Source: Panagrolaimus kolymaensis
Lineage: Eukaryota; Nematoda; Chromadorea; Rhabditida; Panagrolaimidae
Direction: 5' to 3'
Length of the DNA: 64,000 bases
Assembly (NCBI GenBank): GCA_028622995.1
Contig: JAJQJQ010000018.1
Location: 3,906,001 to 3,970,000, forward strand
In this document: positions 51,519 to 64,000 of the stretch, piece after piece
Layout: every line of letters begins with the position of its first letter
Position numbering within the stretch: the first letter of the stretch is position 1
The notes under the pieces: model-generated
The model's database searches: none
What the model saw: the letters and a program-made list of their open reading frames with translations, nothing else
What the model was told of the DNA's origin: nothing
Translations under genes and position numbers: made by a program

Positions 51519-53395
51519 TTTATTGATTTATTTTGTGAAGTTTGATGCTGGGGTTGCTAAAAGGACATATTTATTTATGTGTAAAAATGTTCCCGGTTTT
51601 TCTATTTAATTTCTTGTTGTTTTGTTATCATATCTTGCATTTGTTATTCAATAAAATAAATAAAAAATATAATTAATCTTCATTTTATTTATTTTTATAC
51701 AACGAGAAAAAATAATAATAAGAAAAACAAAAACCGGTGAATCAAATTGTGCCAAATCTGTGTGGTTATAATTTAATTTTTTTTTTCAAAATTCATTTGA
51801 TAACGATCAAGATTGAAGCCAGATTGGCGTGATAAATGTAGTATAACAAAACCAGACAAAAGAAGAACAAAAAAAGAAATCTGGTGGATGGATAACTTTC
51901 TGTACAACCACCACCATAAATCCGCTTTTTTTGTAAGTCCAACAAGAAAAAAGAAATGGGTGAAAAATAGTCTTTGTGCTAATAACAACAAAATATATGT
52001 AAGATAATCTAATATTTGTAAGAAAAAAAGAAATAACTCATGCTTATCGTCAAACAGTAAAAAGAAATTACTAACGGCCGACGGAGACATATACTATTTT
52101 TTGTTTGGAATGGAAATAAGGAGAAGAAAAAAATAACAATTTAAAATCTATTCGTTTTTTGAGTGATGAAATAGGTGAAAATATTGATAACTCTGTGAAC
52201 TTTTTCAAGTTGTGGATAGCTTAAAACATGTGGTCAAAAATGGTTGATTGGGTAGTTATCCAACCGTATAATGCTCAAGAAGATTGTTTTCAAAAAAAAA
52301 TTCGCTCAAAAAGCAGAGAAGCTTCCGTGTTTGTCCTTTTTTCTTTAGGTCCTTATGGACTTTTAAAATTTTATTGAAAGTGCCCATTTCTTCAACTATC
52401 AGGTTTAATGTTCAACTACAAAAAAACCCCCACCAACATCATAATAACCTCATTTTAACATCAATAACGAAAACATGTAATTATCCTATAAAAATCAAAA
52501 ATAACTAAAAATAAATATAACGCAGTGGTAGGCGACATTTAAAAACAAAAAACAGCAAAGTTGCACTTTTGTATGTTTTGATAAACGGTTTAAAAGCAAA
52601 GTTTTTTTTATAAATAAATAAAACAATGGGATAACAAGTTTTTTTGGAAGAACAAAAATAAATTTTTTTAGCAACTAAAATTAGCTAACTCCGATGAGTA
52701 AATAAAAATTCCTAAATCTTTTTTTCAGAATTTAAATGGGTTATAAATGGATGAGAAAAATTAGAATTATAATAATCTTTATTATTCAGAAAAATTTTTA
52801 AGAAATAAGAATAATAGTATGACTTTTTAACTGTTATTTAAAAGGTATATTTTTGTTGCTTTATAAACTAAACGGATGCTGGTTTTATTTTTTTTGCCAC
52901 AAAGTTACTATATGCACGCTTGATTTCTAATGGAAAAACTTAAAAATAAAATTGAAAAAGTATACGCGTGTACGTTTGCGTTATCTTAAAATAAAAAACG
53001 CTAAAAAAGACAATAACTAACAAAACTGGATAATTCATAAAATAAAAATCTTTTAAACCTGATAGAAAAAAGACGAGAATTTGAAATAAAATCTATTTAA
53101 AAAAGAGTTGAACCGCGCTATATTCAAATTTGTAACAACCACGCAAAGAAGAAAATATAATAAAATAATAATAAAAAAAATGAGGAAGATAGACCAAAAC
53201 AAACAAAAAAACAAAAAAAACACTCTTTGAGGTGATGAGCAATAAAAAAACGGGTTAGATCGAAGTTTTGATGTTGTATATATATTATATATTCTGTGTG
53301 TTTAAGATTATTTAAAATAAAAACAAAAAAAACTATTTTAATAATAAAATAAAATATAAATGGTAAGAATAGGGCGAAGATTTTTAAAAGAAAAA
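51519..53395. other. Convergent intergenic region
   Basis: The GPCR (+) and nuclear receptor (-) 3' ends face each other. AATAAA for the GPCR lies at 51650-51655. The rest is A/T-rich with no supported coding feature. TATATATATTATATATT occurs near 53278. Confidence 0.5.
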
Positions 53396-55075
53396 TTATC
53401 TCATGCAAAGTTCTTTAACAAAGCTATCAATTCTCCAAATATGTTCAAACACTTCCATAACTTGCATATTTTCGTCATTTTGATCGATAATATTCTAAAA
53501 AAATGGGAGAATAAATAATTATTCGAGAAAAACAAGTTTTTAAAAGTTAATGTCTCAGTAACAAAACTTTTTGGTTGTTACATTATATTTTATTTCCTTT
53601 ATTACTCACCTGAATTGATGGAGCCATCATGAGAAGTTGGCCATATTTTTGCACGCCATGATGTAAACCGTATTTGTTTGTAATAAAATAAAATAGCGAT
53701 GATAAATATTTTGTTCTTTCCCTTTGAACATCTGCTTTAGCTTCAACTGATAATTCACAAGCATCTAAAAATAATTTGCATAATTGGTTTCCATTATTGT
53801 GAGACTTTAAAAAAAGAAGCATACCGGGATTAAACAATAAAACAGCTTTAAATGCAGCAAATTCTTGAAGTGAAACATCAAGCTTTCTAAATGGAATCAT
53901 AATTTCATCCATTTGTCTATGATAAATTGATCTACAACCGGGAATTTTCACCGAATCCTGTGCTTGTCTCAAAATATATGCCCCACTGGGATAAACGATT
54001 TTATCAGGGCCATAATCACCGGAATAAAATACTCGATTTAAAAGATTAAATGTAAAAGCAAAATTTCTGACTAATGCCATTTGATCCAATTCCGAAAGTT
54101 TGGCAAATTCTTCAAATGTTTTAACCCATTCTAAACATAATCTTAATTCACGGATGTTCCACATTTTAATATCTTCCATAGACGCAGGATAAAGATTCCG
54201 GAAGGTTGTGCTAGCCTAAAGAAAAAATAAAAGGTGAAATAGGATTTAATGTTTTTAATAAATTCTTACATCCGGCTCTAATGTATTCATCCGATAAAGT
54301 AAACATGGAGACATGAGAGTTTCTTTAACATTTTTAGATTCAACCATAACACACGATCGTAATGTATTACAAAGTTGTTCAATTCCCGTCAAACTTTCAA
54401 TTACTTTATCATCTGTTGTTGATGTACGCTGTTGAGGGGATGAGGAGGTAACAGAAAGTTGATCTTCTTCACCAGAACTATTGCGCTTTTCCATTCGGAA
54501 TTTTTTTGTTGGTCCAATTCTGTCCCGATCATTTTGAATCGCTAAAAGGCCTAACATATACAAATATTTTAAGAAGGTTAGAATAAAAGTACCTCTGGCA
54601 TCCATTCCAACTGCAATACATTTATTAAAGCGGCAATGGCGGCAAGCACATCGAACATCTTAAAAGAAGAAGTTAAAATTAGTTTAATTTTGTTTAAGGA
54701 ATAGGTTTAACTAACTTTTATTCACATCACAATTTCCATTGTATTGGCAAACAAAAGTATGCCCTGATACGATAGTTCGACGGAAAAAGGTTTTACTATA
54801 AAATTAAGTTTTAATTTCTTGGGCTAAAAGCAACTTTAAAATTACCATCCATTACAACTTGGTGTTCCATAATGATATCCAGTGGCTCGATCGGAGCAAA
54901 CAGCGCAAAGCTCCCCTTCTGGAACTTTGCGCCGTTGGCGAGGCTGCATTGCACCGTTTGGCGCCGTAATTTTGGATGTTGTAGTTGATGGAACGCTATT
55001 ATTTAAAAAGGAGGCTGCAAAATTGCAATTCTCCAAATCACTCTCCAACGAAGGAGACCCAGCTGAGTTGATCAA
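53396..55075 (-). CDS. Nuclear hormone receptor (5' end unresolved)
   Basis: Minus-strand exons: up to about 55075-54846, then 54795-54716, 54658-54593, 54550-54270, 54215-53610, 53494-53396. The DNA-binding domain is complete: [27 protein letters not shown] (P-box CNGCK) and second finger [30 protein letters not shown]. A Ser-rich hinge follows (VTSSSPQQRTS). The ligand-binding domain includes LRLCLEWVKTFEEFAKLSELDQ, FAAFKAVLLFNPG and a C-terminal EVFEHIWRIDSFVKELC, an AF2-like helix. It belongs to the large HNF4-related nematode NHR group; I cannot name the paralogue. The open frame continues upstream of 55075 to a stop near 55130 without an ATG. Either translation starts at the internal ATG (54949) or a 5' exon lies further upstream in the 9-kb gap. 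Confidence 0.85.
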
Positions 55076-55130
55076 ATAATCCAGGCCGGCAATATTTAAC
55101 CCGCGAACGGGGTTGTTTTCAAATAATTAT

Positions 55131-58100
55131 TAGGAATAAAAAAAGCTTCAAAGGCAAAAAAATATGATGATTGTTAGCTGAGGGATTGATCTCCTGAAAC
55201 CTAACATCAATGAACCAACGAATTATTACCGGAAATAGATATTATTTTCAACAGAAAAAATTGTAGAAACTAAAAAAGCAGCTAAGTAAACGCGCCAAAA
55301 ACAATTGAGACAAGTCTCAAAATGTTTGCAACACGGGATATTCCAAAAGTTAAAAAAATAGAAACTAAAATAAAAATAAAGAAAAAAAGGGTCAAAGAAA
55401 ATAATAATAACGGTAATTTAGATATGCCTCAAAAGAAACTATAGAAAAACAACAAAAAGACACTGTGCGACATAAAAAGATCAGAGTTCATTCATAAAAC
55501 CGGATATGAGACGGCGGTGGCTTACTTGAATTTATTAATGAGTATTTTTTTATGACTTAAATGAAAAATTATATTGAACAAATGATCAAAAGAAAAAAGA
55601 GGGGCTACGTCAGACCCATGTCTTTTTTTTCTTTCCCTTCGTTTTTGAATATCAACAATTATTTTTCTTTTCAATCGATATTTTCAGGCAACACAGAAAG
55701 AAATAAAGAAAAAAGGGTAGTAATGAATCAAAAGGCGAGAAAAAAATTAAACAAATGATTAATAAATGCCACACATAAAGAGCTAGCTTATGAATAATAA
55801 TAAAATTGACAAAAGAATGAAAATACAACTAACTAAAATTAAATTGTGTTTAAAAAAGCAAGCGTTTGAAGTATCATTTTTAAAGTTGGTTAAAACTGCT
55901 TCTTTTTTTTTGCAAGCTCGAAAATGTTCATTTATCGCACAAACATCAACTGAAGGTTCAGATCTTTATAGAGAGAGAAAAAAGGAAAAAAGAGAGAAGA
56001 AGAAAAAATGCGACGGACATCTCGCAAAATGATGGGCGCATTTTTTTTCATACATCAAATATCTATTCCCATTCTTTCTTTTTTTTCGATGTCTCTGCTG
56101 CACTTTTTTTCTAACACTTACCGGCTCAACCCAACTTTTGGTGAAAAAGAAGAAACAAACGGCAACAGCGACGACAACCGCAGCGAAGCGACAACAACAA
56201 TGACGACGACAAACTCTCGAACATTGCATTGCAAAAGAGATGACAACAACCGCGTGCTTTAAAACACAGAAGAAAAAAACTATAAAAAAGTGCATCCATC
56301 AGTAAAGAAAAAATGTGAACAAACTATTGCTTGAAAAAGGGTTGTTTTTCCGCGAACACACACACGTTTCTGAATTATTTTTTCTCTGTTTAAAAGACAT
56401 TTAACAAACATATATGCAATAAGCAAAAATAGATGTTAGAAAGACAAACATGGACAACCGACAAACATTTTGCAACAACAGCCATGTTCTTTGATTAATG
56501 GCTTTTTTTTTACTATCCAAAGTCCAACCAACCAACTGCCTGGTAAGACACGCAAGTTTCTCGCTCTTTCTATTTTTTACCAATGAAAAAAAATTGAAAA
56601 ATTAAATAAAAAAGAGTATACAAAAAGTATAGAGAAAGAGAAAGAAAGGGAAAATATTGTGTATGTGTGTGTTTGAAAAATCAATAAGGAGCTGTTGGTG
56701 CTGCAGGCGTTGTCTTTCGTTCCCTTTTCTCTCCATCAAGCAAATACTATTTTTCAATGAAGCACAACGAAAATGCAAAAGAGAAATATAATGAAAAAGG
56801 GCGACACGCGTATAAAAAAAACGTGGATGCACATGGCGGCTTTATTGGAAGCAGTAAAAAAAAAAGAGAAGACGGGCCGCCAAACAAAGCTGGACCAGGC
56901 ATGCAGGCATACATTCGCCAGCCTTTAACAAATATCTATATTCGCTTGTTTATGTTTTTGATACAAGAACCTTGCCTGCCCGGGAGTCAAAAAAATATAT
57001 GTGTATATGTACTACAGGAGTTTTGTATCTAAATGTAGCAATACGACGACACTTTTTTTTTTTGCATTTTGTCCGCCAGCTGAACTCTCTAAAAACACCG
57101 GTGGCAAAAAAGGAGAGAGAAAAAATAACAAGAATATGGGCTTCCTTTTCCTTCAGATAACTATGACAGAAGAACCGTAGAACAGTAAGGTACCAATGCT
57201 AGAAATAGTCACCAAGAAAAAAAAGATAACGATAGAAGTTATGCGAAAAAAAATCTTTGAAATGGAAAAAATGAACCATGGCCGATGCCATAGTGAAGCA
57301 AATAAAAGTGATTAAAAACAAGGAAGAAATAAAATAGGGCTTGCTTTGCTTATTTTTTTATCGGCTATCATAGTATCAATGGTCAAAGAATTCTTTTTTG
57401 GTTTTTATTTTTCAGATTTAGTTGTATCTTTTTGTTTAAATTTGAAAAAAATTATGCAATTCACAAGGTTTTAATTTTTGTTTTAATGCTCTTAAAAAAA
57501 TCGATGATTCTTTTTGCTAAAAAATGGGAACAAAAAAAGCTTAAAATTATTTTAAATCAAATAAAAAATAGCTCAAAATGGTTTTGTCGAATTTTTGTTA
57601 AACAATCAAAAAACTAGCAAAAAGGGTTTTATTAAAGCACTAAGTCAACTAAAAGAAATGTAGAAGAAGAAACCCATTTTTTGTTTACAAATCTATAAAT
57701 GAATGGAGATGATGTTTAAAAGTCTCAAACGTATTAATAGATAGGTAGTCAAAAAAATAAAAACATTCTGATTACAGAAGGAAGTTTAAGATGTTGGTGA
57801 AAAACAACGAAACTATTAATATATTTTCAAAATAAAAAAATCAATCAAATTATAAAAAAAAAGAAAAAACACCTTTTTTGATAAACAAAATTGCCTTATT
57901 GCAATGCGCTTGTGATTGTGTTGATTTTTCTTTTCGTTTTTTTTTTGGCTGCTAAAATAACTCTCTCTCTCTCTCTTTCACATTAAAGCAGTAAACATCA
58001 ACATCGATTGTATACTTTTGTTTTATTTTTTTATCACGTGCTATTTCAATGCCAAGGATTCCACTTTCTACTTTTATTTCACAGTCGAAAAAAAAGAAGA

Positions 58101-61100
58101 TGAAAGAATAATTTGATGTAACGATTTTTTTGTATTATCGCTTTCACTTATTTTTATCGAAAATTGAGTGAGTTTTAAAAAAAAGTAATAAAAAAAAGAA
58201 CCAAAAACAAAGGAAGAACAATTATTTACGCCATGGGCGGCCTAGGCTATCGTTGTACAGAGAGGATAAAGAATTATAGACCACGTTAGCAAAAAAAAAC
58301 CGCCACCAACCTCCACCATTTGCATTGGTGCTGACAAGAACAGTTGCACGTGAAAATGTGTGGCATAAAAAAGAAAACAAGATGCAAAGGAGCTTTCACT
58401 CACTCTCTTCCTCCTTAGTATTTGTAGTCCAAAGTGGAAGAAAATTTAAGGCACTCTGTTTTCATTTTTATTTTTCAGTATTAGTTTGAAACACTAAATG
58501 CAAAAAAAGTAGGAAAAAGAAAATTGGGGAAGAAAAAAAAAGAAAATTCGCAATAAAAAAAAGAAAGAAAATGTAACTTCGTATTTTTTATTTGATGTTT
58601 TGTTTTTTGTTTCTTTTTCGCAATTCTATGCCTATCTCTTTTTAAAATGCCAATCTTGAAACACATCCGATCCACCGTAGTAATTTTTTTACTTCCTTTT
58701 TCTTCACTGTATTTGATCGAAAAAAAATGAAAGAAAACTATTTTAAGAAATAAACACAGAAGAAGAAAGGTGAAATAAAGTTTTTTAACAATCAAATCGC
58801 GGAAATATACTTGCCTGATTAATTTAGATCAAGAAGAAGAAAAAAGCATCCCAGAAGTATCTATTTTTTACCAAATTTAAAAAAAATAAAAAATAAACAA
58901 AATCGAGTTGTTGCTCGTTAATGGAATATAAAAACGGTTACAAGGGCGTTTATTAGTTCAAAAGAACAGAAAGGATAAGAAAAAAATAAATAAAAAAGGA
59001 GAAAGTGAGAAAGACAAAAAAAGATGAAAAAGAAAACACGTTTCGCGGAACCTTCATCTCTGTCAACAATACATCCGCACCACCAACACAAAACAGCGGA
59101 CGTCGTCCAAATGTTCAAAAAAAGAAGTGAATTTTTGAATGAAAAAAAAAATAGGTTGATGGTTAAAAAATTTTATTTTGGCAATTCTATTTCCGCTCTT
59201 TCGAAAAATCCGCTGACCGAATACGATTTATTCGAGAAATACAATACGTATTTTTTTTGTTTTGTTCATGCTCAGCAGCAGCAAACTCCAATTTTATTTC
59301 TTCAACCCCAAAGAGCATTATTTCAAACAACCATTTTTTTCTTCTTTTTATTTATTTGGAAATTGTTTGTGAGTCAAACGTTCTCATAGATAATAAAGCC
59401 AACTAAAACATATATTGCCTAACATAAAAACTCAAAGAAAGAAAGAAGAAAAAAAGAAGAATAAATGATGGGGGCAAAAAATAAATTTGAACAGCATAGA
59501 AAAAAATGTTGTTGAAATCAGGTGATTTTAACACTTTCGCTTCTTTTCTTTTCTTTTTTTTACAAACATTATATATATTTCGTTTTAAAACATTTCATTC
59601 AGGCTGTAATAATTTCATTTTTTAAAGTTTTCAAAATAATTCTTCTTCACTGTATGTTGTGACGCGAACTACGGAATAATAATAAAACGAAGAAGAAGAA
59701 TTCTTCTTTTTTATTTTTTTATTTTTGTTGTTTGTAATAAATGTTTTAAGGCTTCAAAACACAAAAGGATGAAGATGAAATTTTTCTTTCTTTTAAACAC
59801 ATTTTTTTATTGGAAAGAGATTTTAAAATCAAAAAAAGAAAAGAAAGGAAGATTGAACGAAGACGACGGTAAATTTTTTTAGTGACAAATGAAGCCTTCA
59901 GGAATAAAGCTTTTTACACTTTTTGTTCGGTAAAAAATAAAGAAAGAAAAAATTTGTTTTTGTAGTCAACATTCTTTACCCTACTGCGTTTACCCTACTA
60001 CGTGTGAAATCTCTCTCTCACTTAGTCATATAATAAATTCTTTATACAATAAAGTGCGTAGAAAATATCAAAGAAAAAATTAGCGCCGACTTCAATGTTC
60101 AACATTAACTCTTATTGAAAAAAAGAAGAAAAAAAGTTTATTACGTTATTGCTTGCAGCCATTCAAAGGAGTGGCACGGTTTAACTCCATCTTCCTCAAC
60201 AACCAAGCAAGCCGCTAAAAGCCGAAGAAAAATGTCAGCAACAAAAAATTCATGCTACATTTCAAATCAAAAAAATAATTATCTATGAGACTAAAAAGTT
60301 TTTAAAAGTTTAATCAAGCATGGGATTCTTCGGCTTCTTTAGCTTGGCTTTTAATAAGCAAAAAGAAAGACTCAGAAAAATAATTGTCACATTTTTTCTT
60401 AGCTTCAGTAACAACTTTTTTTCATGAGTGCGTTACTAAGGTTTTGATAATTATATGCGTAAAAGCCCTTTCATATTCTAAGAAAATGAAATTTAAAAGT
60501 AAAATAAAAAAATGATTTACTTAGAATCAATTTTACTTTATTATTATAAAAAAAGCCTTTCAAGTGTAAAGAAAAAATGATATTAAAAAGCTGGGGAAAC
60601 CTTGCGCAATTATTTAAAAAAACTAAAATAAATATTTTATTATTGTTGTTTTCATTCGAATATAAGAAAATATGAATCCCAACTGTTGCTAAAGATTTTA
60701 GCTTTCGAAGAATAATAAAATGCAACTATTTTAGCCACAAAAAATCCCTCATTTTTAATATTATAGTATCTCTCAAATTTCTTGCTTTAAGTCGTAGGCA
60801 GGATTTACGTATTAAGATATTAAGATTATTAAACGCTTTATTTTGCTCAATCTTTGCTTGATCTGTTTGAAAAAATAGAGTGAGGGAGATTTGCAACACT
60901 TTTATATTCAGCAAAATAAAAAGAATGCATCTAATCCGCCTTCTCTAAGTTTTTTTTAATTTGTAAAATTACTGTCCATATTTTAAAAAGACTAGAGTAT
61001 AAAAATTAAAGGAGTATCTTGAACTTATGCCACTCAACTATAATTATTTTTCTTTCTTTTTTTTATCTCTAAGATTTGTATAGCGGGGAATCTTCTATCT

Positions 61101-64000
61101 ATTTTTAATGGCAAAAAACGGCTGATAACACTAATTTAGTGGAAAACATCCAGTGATGCGAGCTTTTTTGATATCGAAAAAAACTAACACTTAATAATTA
61201 ATTTTCTTTTTAAAGAGTTCCTATACGTCAAAGTGGAATGGTTGGCTTATTAATAATAACTTTGTTCAAAGATAAAAAGCGGACTTCATTAACTACAAAA
61301 TATATCTTTGACGCAATATATCTCTTTACTTCAAATCCAAAGTATACATAATTTTATAAAGAGATTTATTGAATGCAAAAATGGTAAGTCCCACAAAAAT
61401 CAAGTATTAACCTTTCTTTTTATAACGCTTGCCAGAAAACAATCCAAAATTAATGTAAGGTTACTAAAGTAAGAAAATGTAGCAAAAGCGTCCTAAAAAC
61501 CCAAAACGCTAAATCATAGACAAGACAGACAAAAAAAAAATTGAGGTAACCAACAATCAAATTGAATAATACAAAATTTCAGGTAAAATGGGCCAAATGT
61601 TAATCACCAACCATTGCGTGTTGTGGCAATATTTATTTTTGGGAAGAATGTTTTTCGTAAGACTATTTTTTTAAATTAAAAACACCTTTCTTTTTTCAAA
61701 CCGGAAACAAAACAAAGTCTTTATCATCGGTATTTTATTATAATAACAAAAATATTTTTTTTTGTATGAAATGAGCCACAATTGTTGTGTATTTTGGTTT
61801 TTAAAAGCGAGGGATTGTGAAAAAAGGCAACAAATAGAATATGTTTTGATCCCGTTGAATTTTATGGTTTACACACCGAAACAAGAGCGCTCATCCTCCA
61901 TTTACTTCTTTTTAACAAATATAGATCTCTAACCTAGCATTTATTAATTAACAGAAAAAAATTTGTCTTCCCTATTAGTTCCAGAAAAAACAGTACTTTT
62001 ACCTTTGAGTTTCTGCTATCTATGCATGCCGCCATTATTTTTTTAATTACTTAAGTATTATTACCACAAAAATATGCCAAATTATATATTTTTACATCTC
62101 ATTTTAAAGGGCTCGATTATTAAAAAACGACGCAAAACAAACACACTGAAATATTACAAAAAATTATAGGACTGTATATTAAAAAATAAAGAAAACTTTC
62201 AAAACTTCGGCAAATGACATAAAATAAAACAAAATTTTACAAATCTATAAATGATTTAGAGAGAAGAGTTTTTTCGTCGCTTCAAACAAAAGATTTAGAA
62301 ATAAATGCAACAAAAAAAATTTCATTTATACATTACTTTTTAATATTTTAGATAAGTAAAATACAATAAGAAGATTTTTTCATGCATGAACTCATATTTT
62401 TAAAACACAGTATGTAGGAAAGAACGAGCGAAGTAAAGGTATCCTTTTAATTTATTTTCACAACAAAAAAAGGAGGGTTAAGTACAAAATTAACCAAAAA
62501 CTTGCTATAATCTTTTTTAAAATTTTTTAGAATAGAATAAATATTTTTGTTCGATTTTTTGGAGTAGCATTAAGGGTTCAAAATGAATCAAAAAAGCAAA
62601 GCTTTAATAGCGGAAAAGGTTATTGATGCAAAGCAGATATTAGAAATTTAAAAAATGGGATATTTCTTAAGTCTCACTCACGCAAACAAAGGTATAAAAA
62701 ATCGTTGGAATTTTTTATGTTGTTTACAAATCGAAGAAATGAAAGGTGTTTTTGATATTAAAAATGCAAATGAATTTTGTTTTTAAATGTAAAAAAAGAA
62801 CCTCGTTCCACCTGTTGTTGTTAATCATAAATATTCACATTTTTCCTTTCATTTACGGCGGCTTTGTTAACTTTTTGTTATGCTAAATGTAAAAAAATAT
62901 TTTTAAGCTGAATTATAAAAACCAAAAACCATCCAGTTTAATTAGCTATAGCTAGATTTAATCTCGCAATTATAAAAAAAACTGACTAAGAAGCAATTTC
63001 ACTAAAAAAGAAATTATTATTATTACTTAGTAAAGCAAAAAGTTTCCTTCGTCGTTGCATAAAGTCCAAAAAGTTTATTTTCCTTCTGCAAACTAAAATT
63101 AATTTTGAAAAAAAAAGCAAACAGTTGAGAGAAAAAGAAGGGAGTTTCCAAAAGTTTTTTGCTTTGAACAAGACGGAAGCAATTTAGTGGGCATTGACTC
63201 ACACTCACGCTTCAGAAATCAAAACAATAAAGCACAAAAAATTAAATAAGCAATTCGAAGAAAATGAATCGCCCCTTTAAAATTAAATATAAGTAAAATT
63301 AATTAACCTAAAAATTGGTAAGAATTGAAAATAATTATATTTTACTTTTTCAATACTTTAATTGAATTTTGTATACTTTGTATTTACTGGTTATAGTTTT
63401 CTTTAAGACGCATAAAAATAATTGGAGTTATTATATTAAGCCTAAATGCTATGCAGATGTTTTATACGGCAATGTAAAAATGTGAAAGGTATCAATCTCA
63501 ACATGGCTCCAATTTAAGCACGCTAAAGTTATTTTACAAATTGTATTTATAAAAAAAATAATGGGACTTTTTCTTTTACCTTTTCCCTTTCAATTTTCAG
63601 TACTTTTTTGAAATCTTTGCTTGTCATTTCCTTGATTTCTAAATTCACATACGAAACAAAAAGAAGCAAATTTAGGAACTAAAAAAAGTAAGGGAATGTT
63701 TGAAAATATTAGAGAAATTTCCTCGGAGACTTTTCCAAGTTTACTTTGTGCTTTATGTTTGGAGAAGTTTAGCTTTGCTTATAGAATAAAAGTGAAATAT
63801 CAGCTGTTTTTGCATGTATAGAAAAAACATTTATTAATAAAATTTTAAATGATTAAAAAATTGTAAATGTAATAAGTAAAAAATAAATATGAATTATCTC
63901 ATGGCAATAATAAAAATAATGATAATCTATTGTGGAATTATTTGTCCTGAGCTCAAATGATCAAAAAAACTTTTAGAAATTAAATTAAAAAATAATAATA
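55131..64000. other. Large gene-poor region upstream of the nuclear receptor
   Basis: Almost 9 kb of A/T-rich sequence. It may hold 5' exons, long first introns and enhancers of the nuclear receptor. I found no open frame with a recognisable family motif; candidates at 56757-57032 (+) and 59024-59389 (+) are Lys- or Phe-rich translations without support. One patch at about 60150-60290 has coding-like composition and a good acceptor (TTGCTTGCAG). A CT-repeat lies at 57961-57976. Confidence 0.45.
57961..57976. repeat. Short CT dinucleotide repeat
   Basis: Eight CT units in a row, followed by TTCA. A simple sequence repeat, with no sign of function. Confidence 0.85.

Noticed and set aside
59024..59389. 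121-aa open frame on the plus strand
   Set aside because: Lys/Phe-rich and no family resemblance; start is inside an A-rich run.

Overview
The window looks like a nuclear genome segment of an AT-rich nematode that is not Caenorhabditis elegans itself. I infer this from four things. Introns are very short (about 44-60 bp) with GT...TTTTAG/TTTCAG borders. T-rich AG acceptors sit immediately upstream of several start codons, as expected for spliced-leader addition. The gene set is animal: a sema-domain receptor tyrosine kinase, NDR kinase, PDCD4, STIM, engrailed, a nematode-type nuclear receptor and a DMSR/Srw-like GPCR. Non-coding DNA is extremely A+T rich. Species cannot be named from sequence reading alone. 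All exon models are manual: I followed reading frame, conserved motifs and GT/AG borders, and checked phase arithmetic for the main models.

Layout. 0.2-4.1 kb (+): Met-like receptor tyrosine kinase. 5.0-5.9 kb (+): amidinotransferase/dimethylargininase-like hydrolase of bacterial-type family. 6.6-6.8 kb: non-autonomous hAT-like MITE. 7.0-7.6 kb (-): small secreted Cys-rich protein. 9.2-11.0 kb (-): NDR kinase (SAX-1). 14.8-16.4 kb (+): PDCD4. 17.0-17.2 kb: second MITE of the same family. 19.4-20.8 kb (+): secreted pepsin-like protease. 21.5-23.9 kb (+): secreted PAN/TSP1-like protein. 24.8-28.1 kb (-): MOV10-like RNA helicase. 29.3-30.6 kb (-): DRAM/TMEM150 family membrane protein. 31.7-33.9 kb (+): nephrocystin-1-like SH3 protein with a perfect X-box in its promoter. 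34.9-37.2 kb (+): MICAL-like CH-LIM-bMERB protein with three NPF motifs. 38.1-39.3 kb (+): divergent bZIP-like factor. 41.1-43.7 kb (+): STIM with two alternative 3' ends. 46.5-48.3 kb (+): engrailed. 49.8-51.5 kb (+): peptide-type GPCR. 53.4-55.1 kb (-): nuclear receptor with its 5' end unresolved. 55.1-64.0 kb: almost 9 kb with no gene I can defend.

The genes do not form one pathway; this is an ordinary mixed animal chromosome segment. The most informative non-coding signals are the two MITE insertions with perfect 8-bp target duplications, the X-box about 95 bp upstream of the nephrocystin-1-like start, and a GATA-site cluster between STIM and engrailed. The most interesting coding signals are the mutually exclusive STIM tails, the acidic NPF repeats of the MICAL-like protein, the odd bZIP basic region and the bacterial-type hydrolase. 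I did not find a convincing wholly new biological system.
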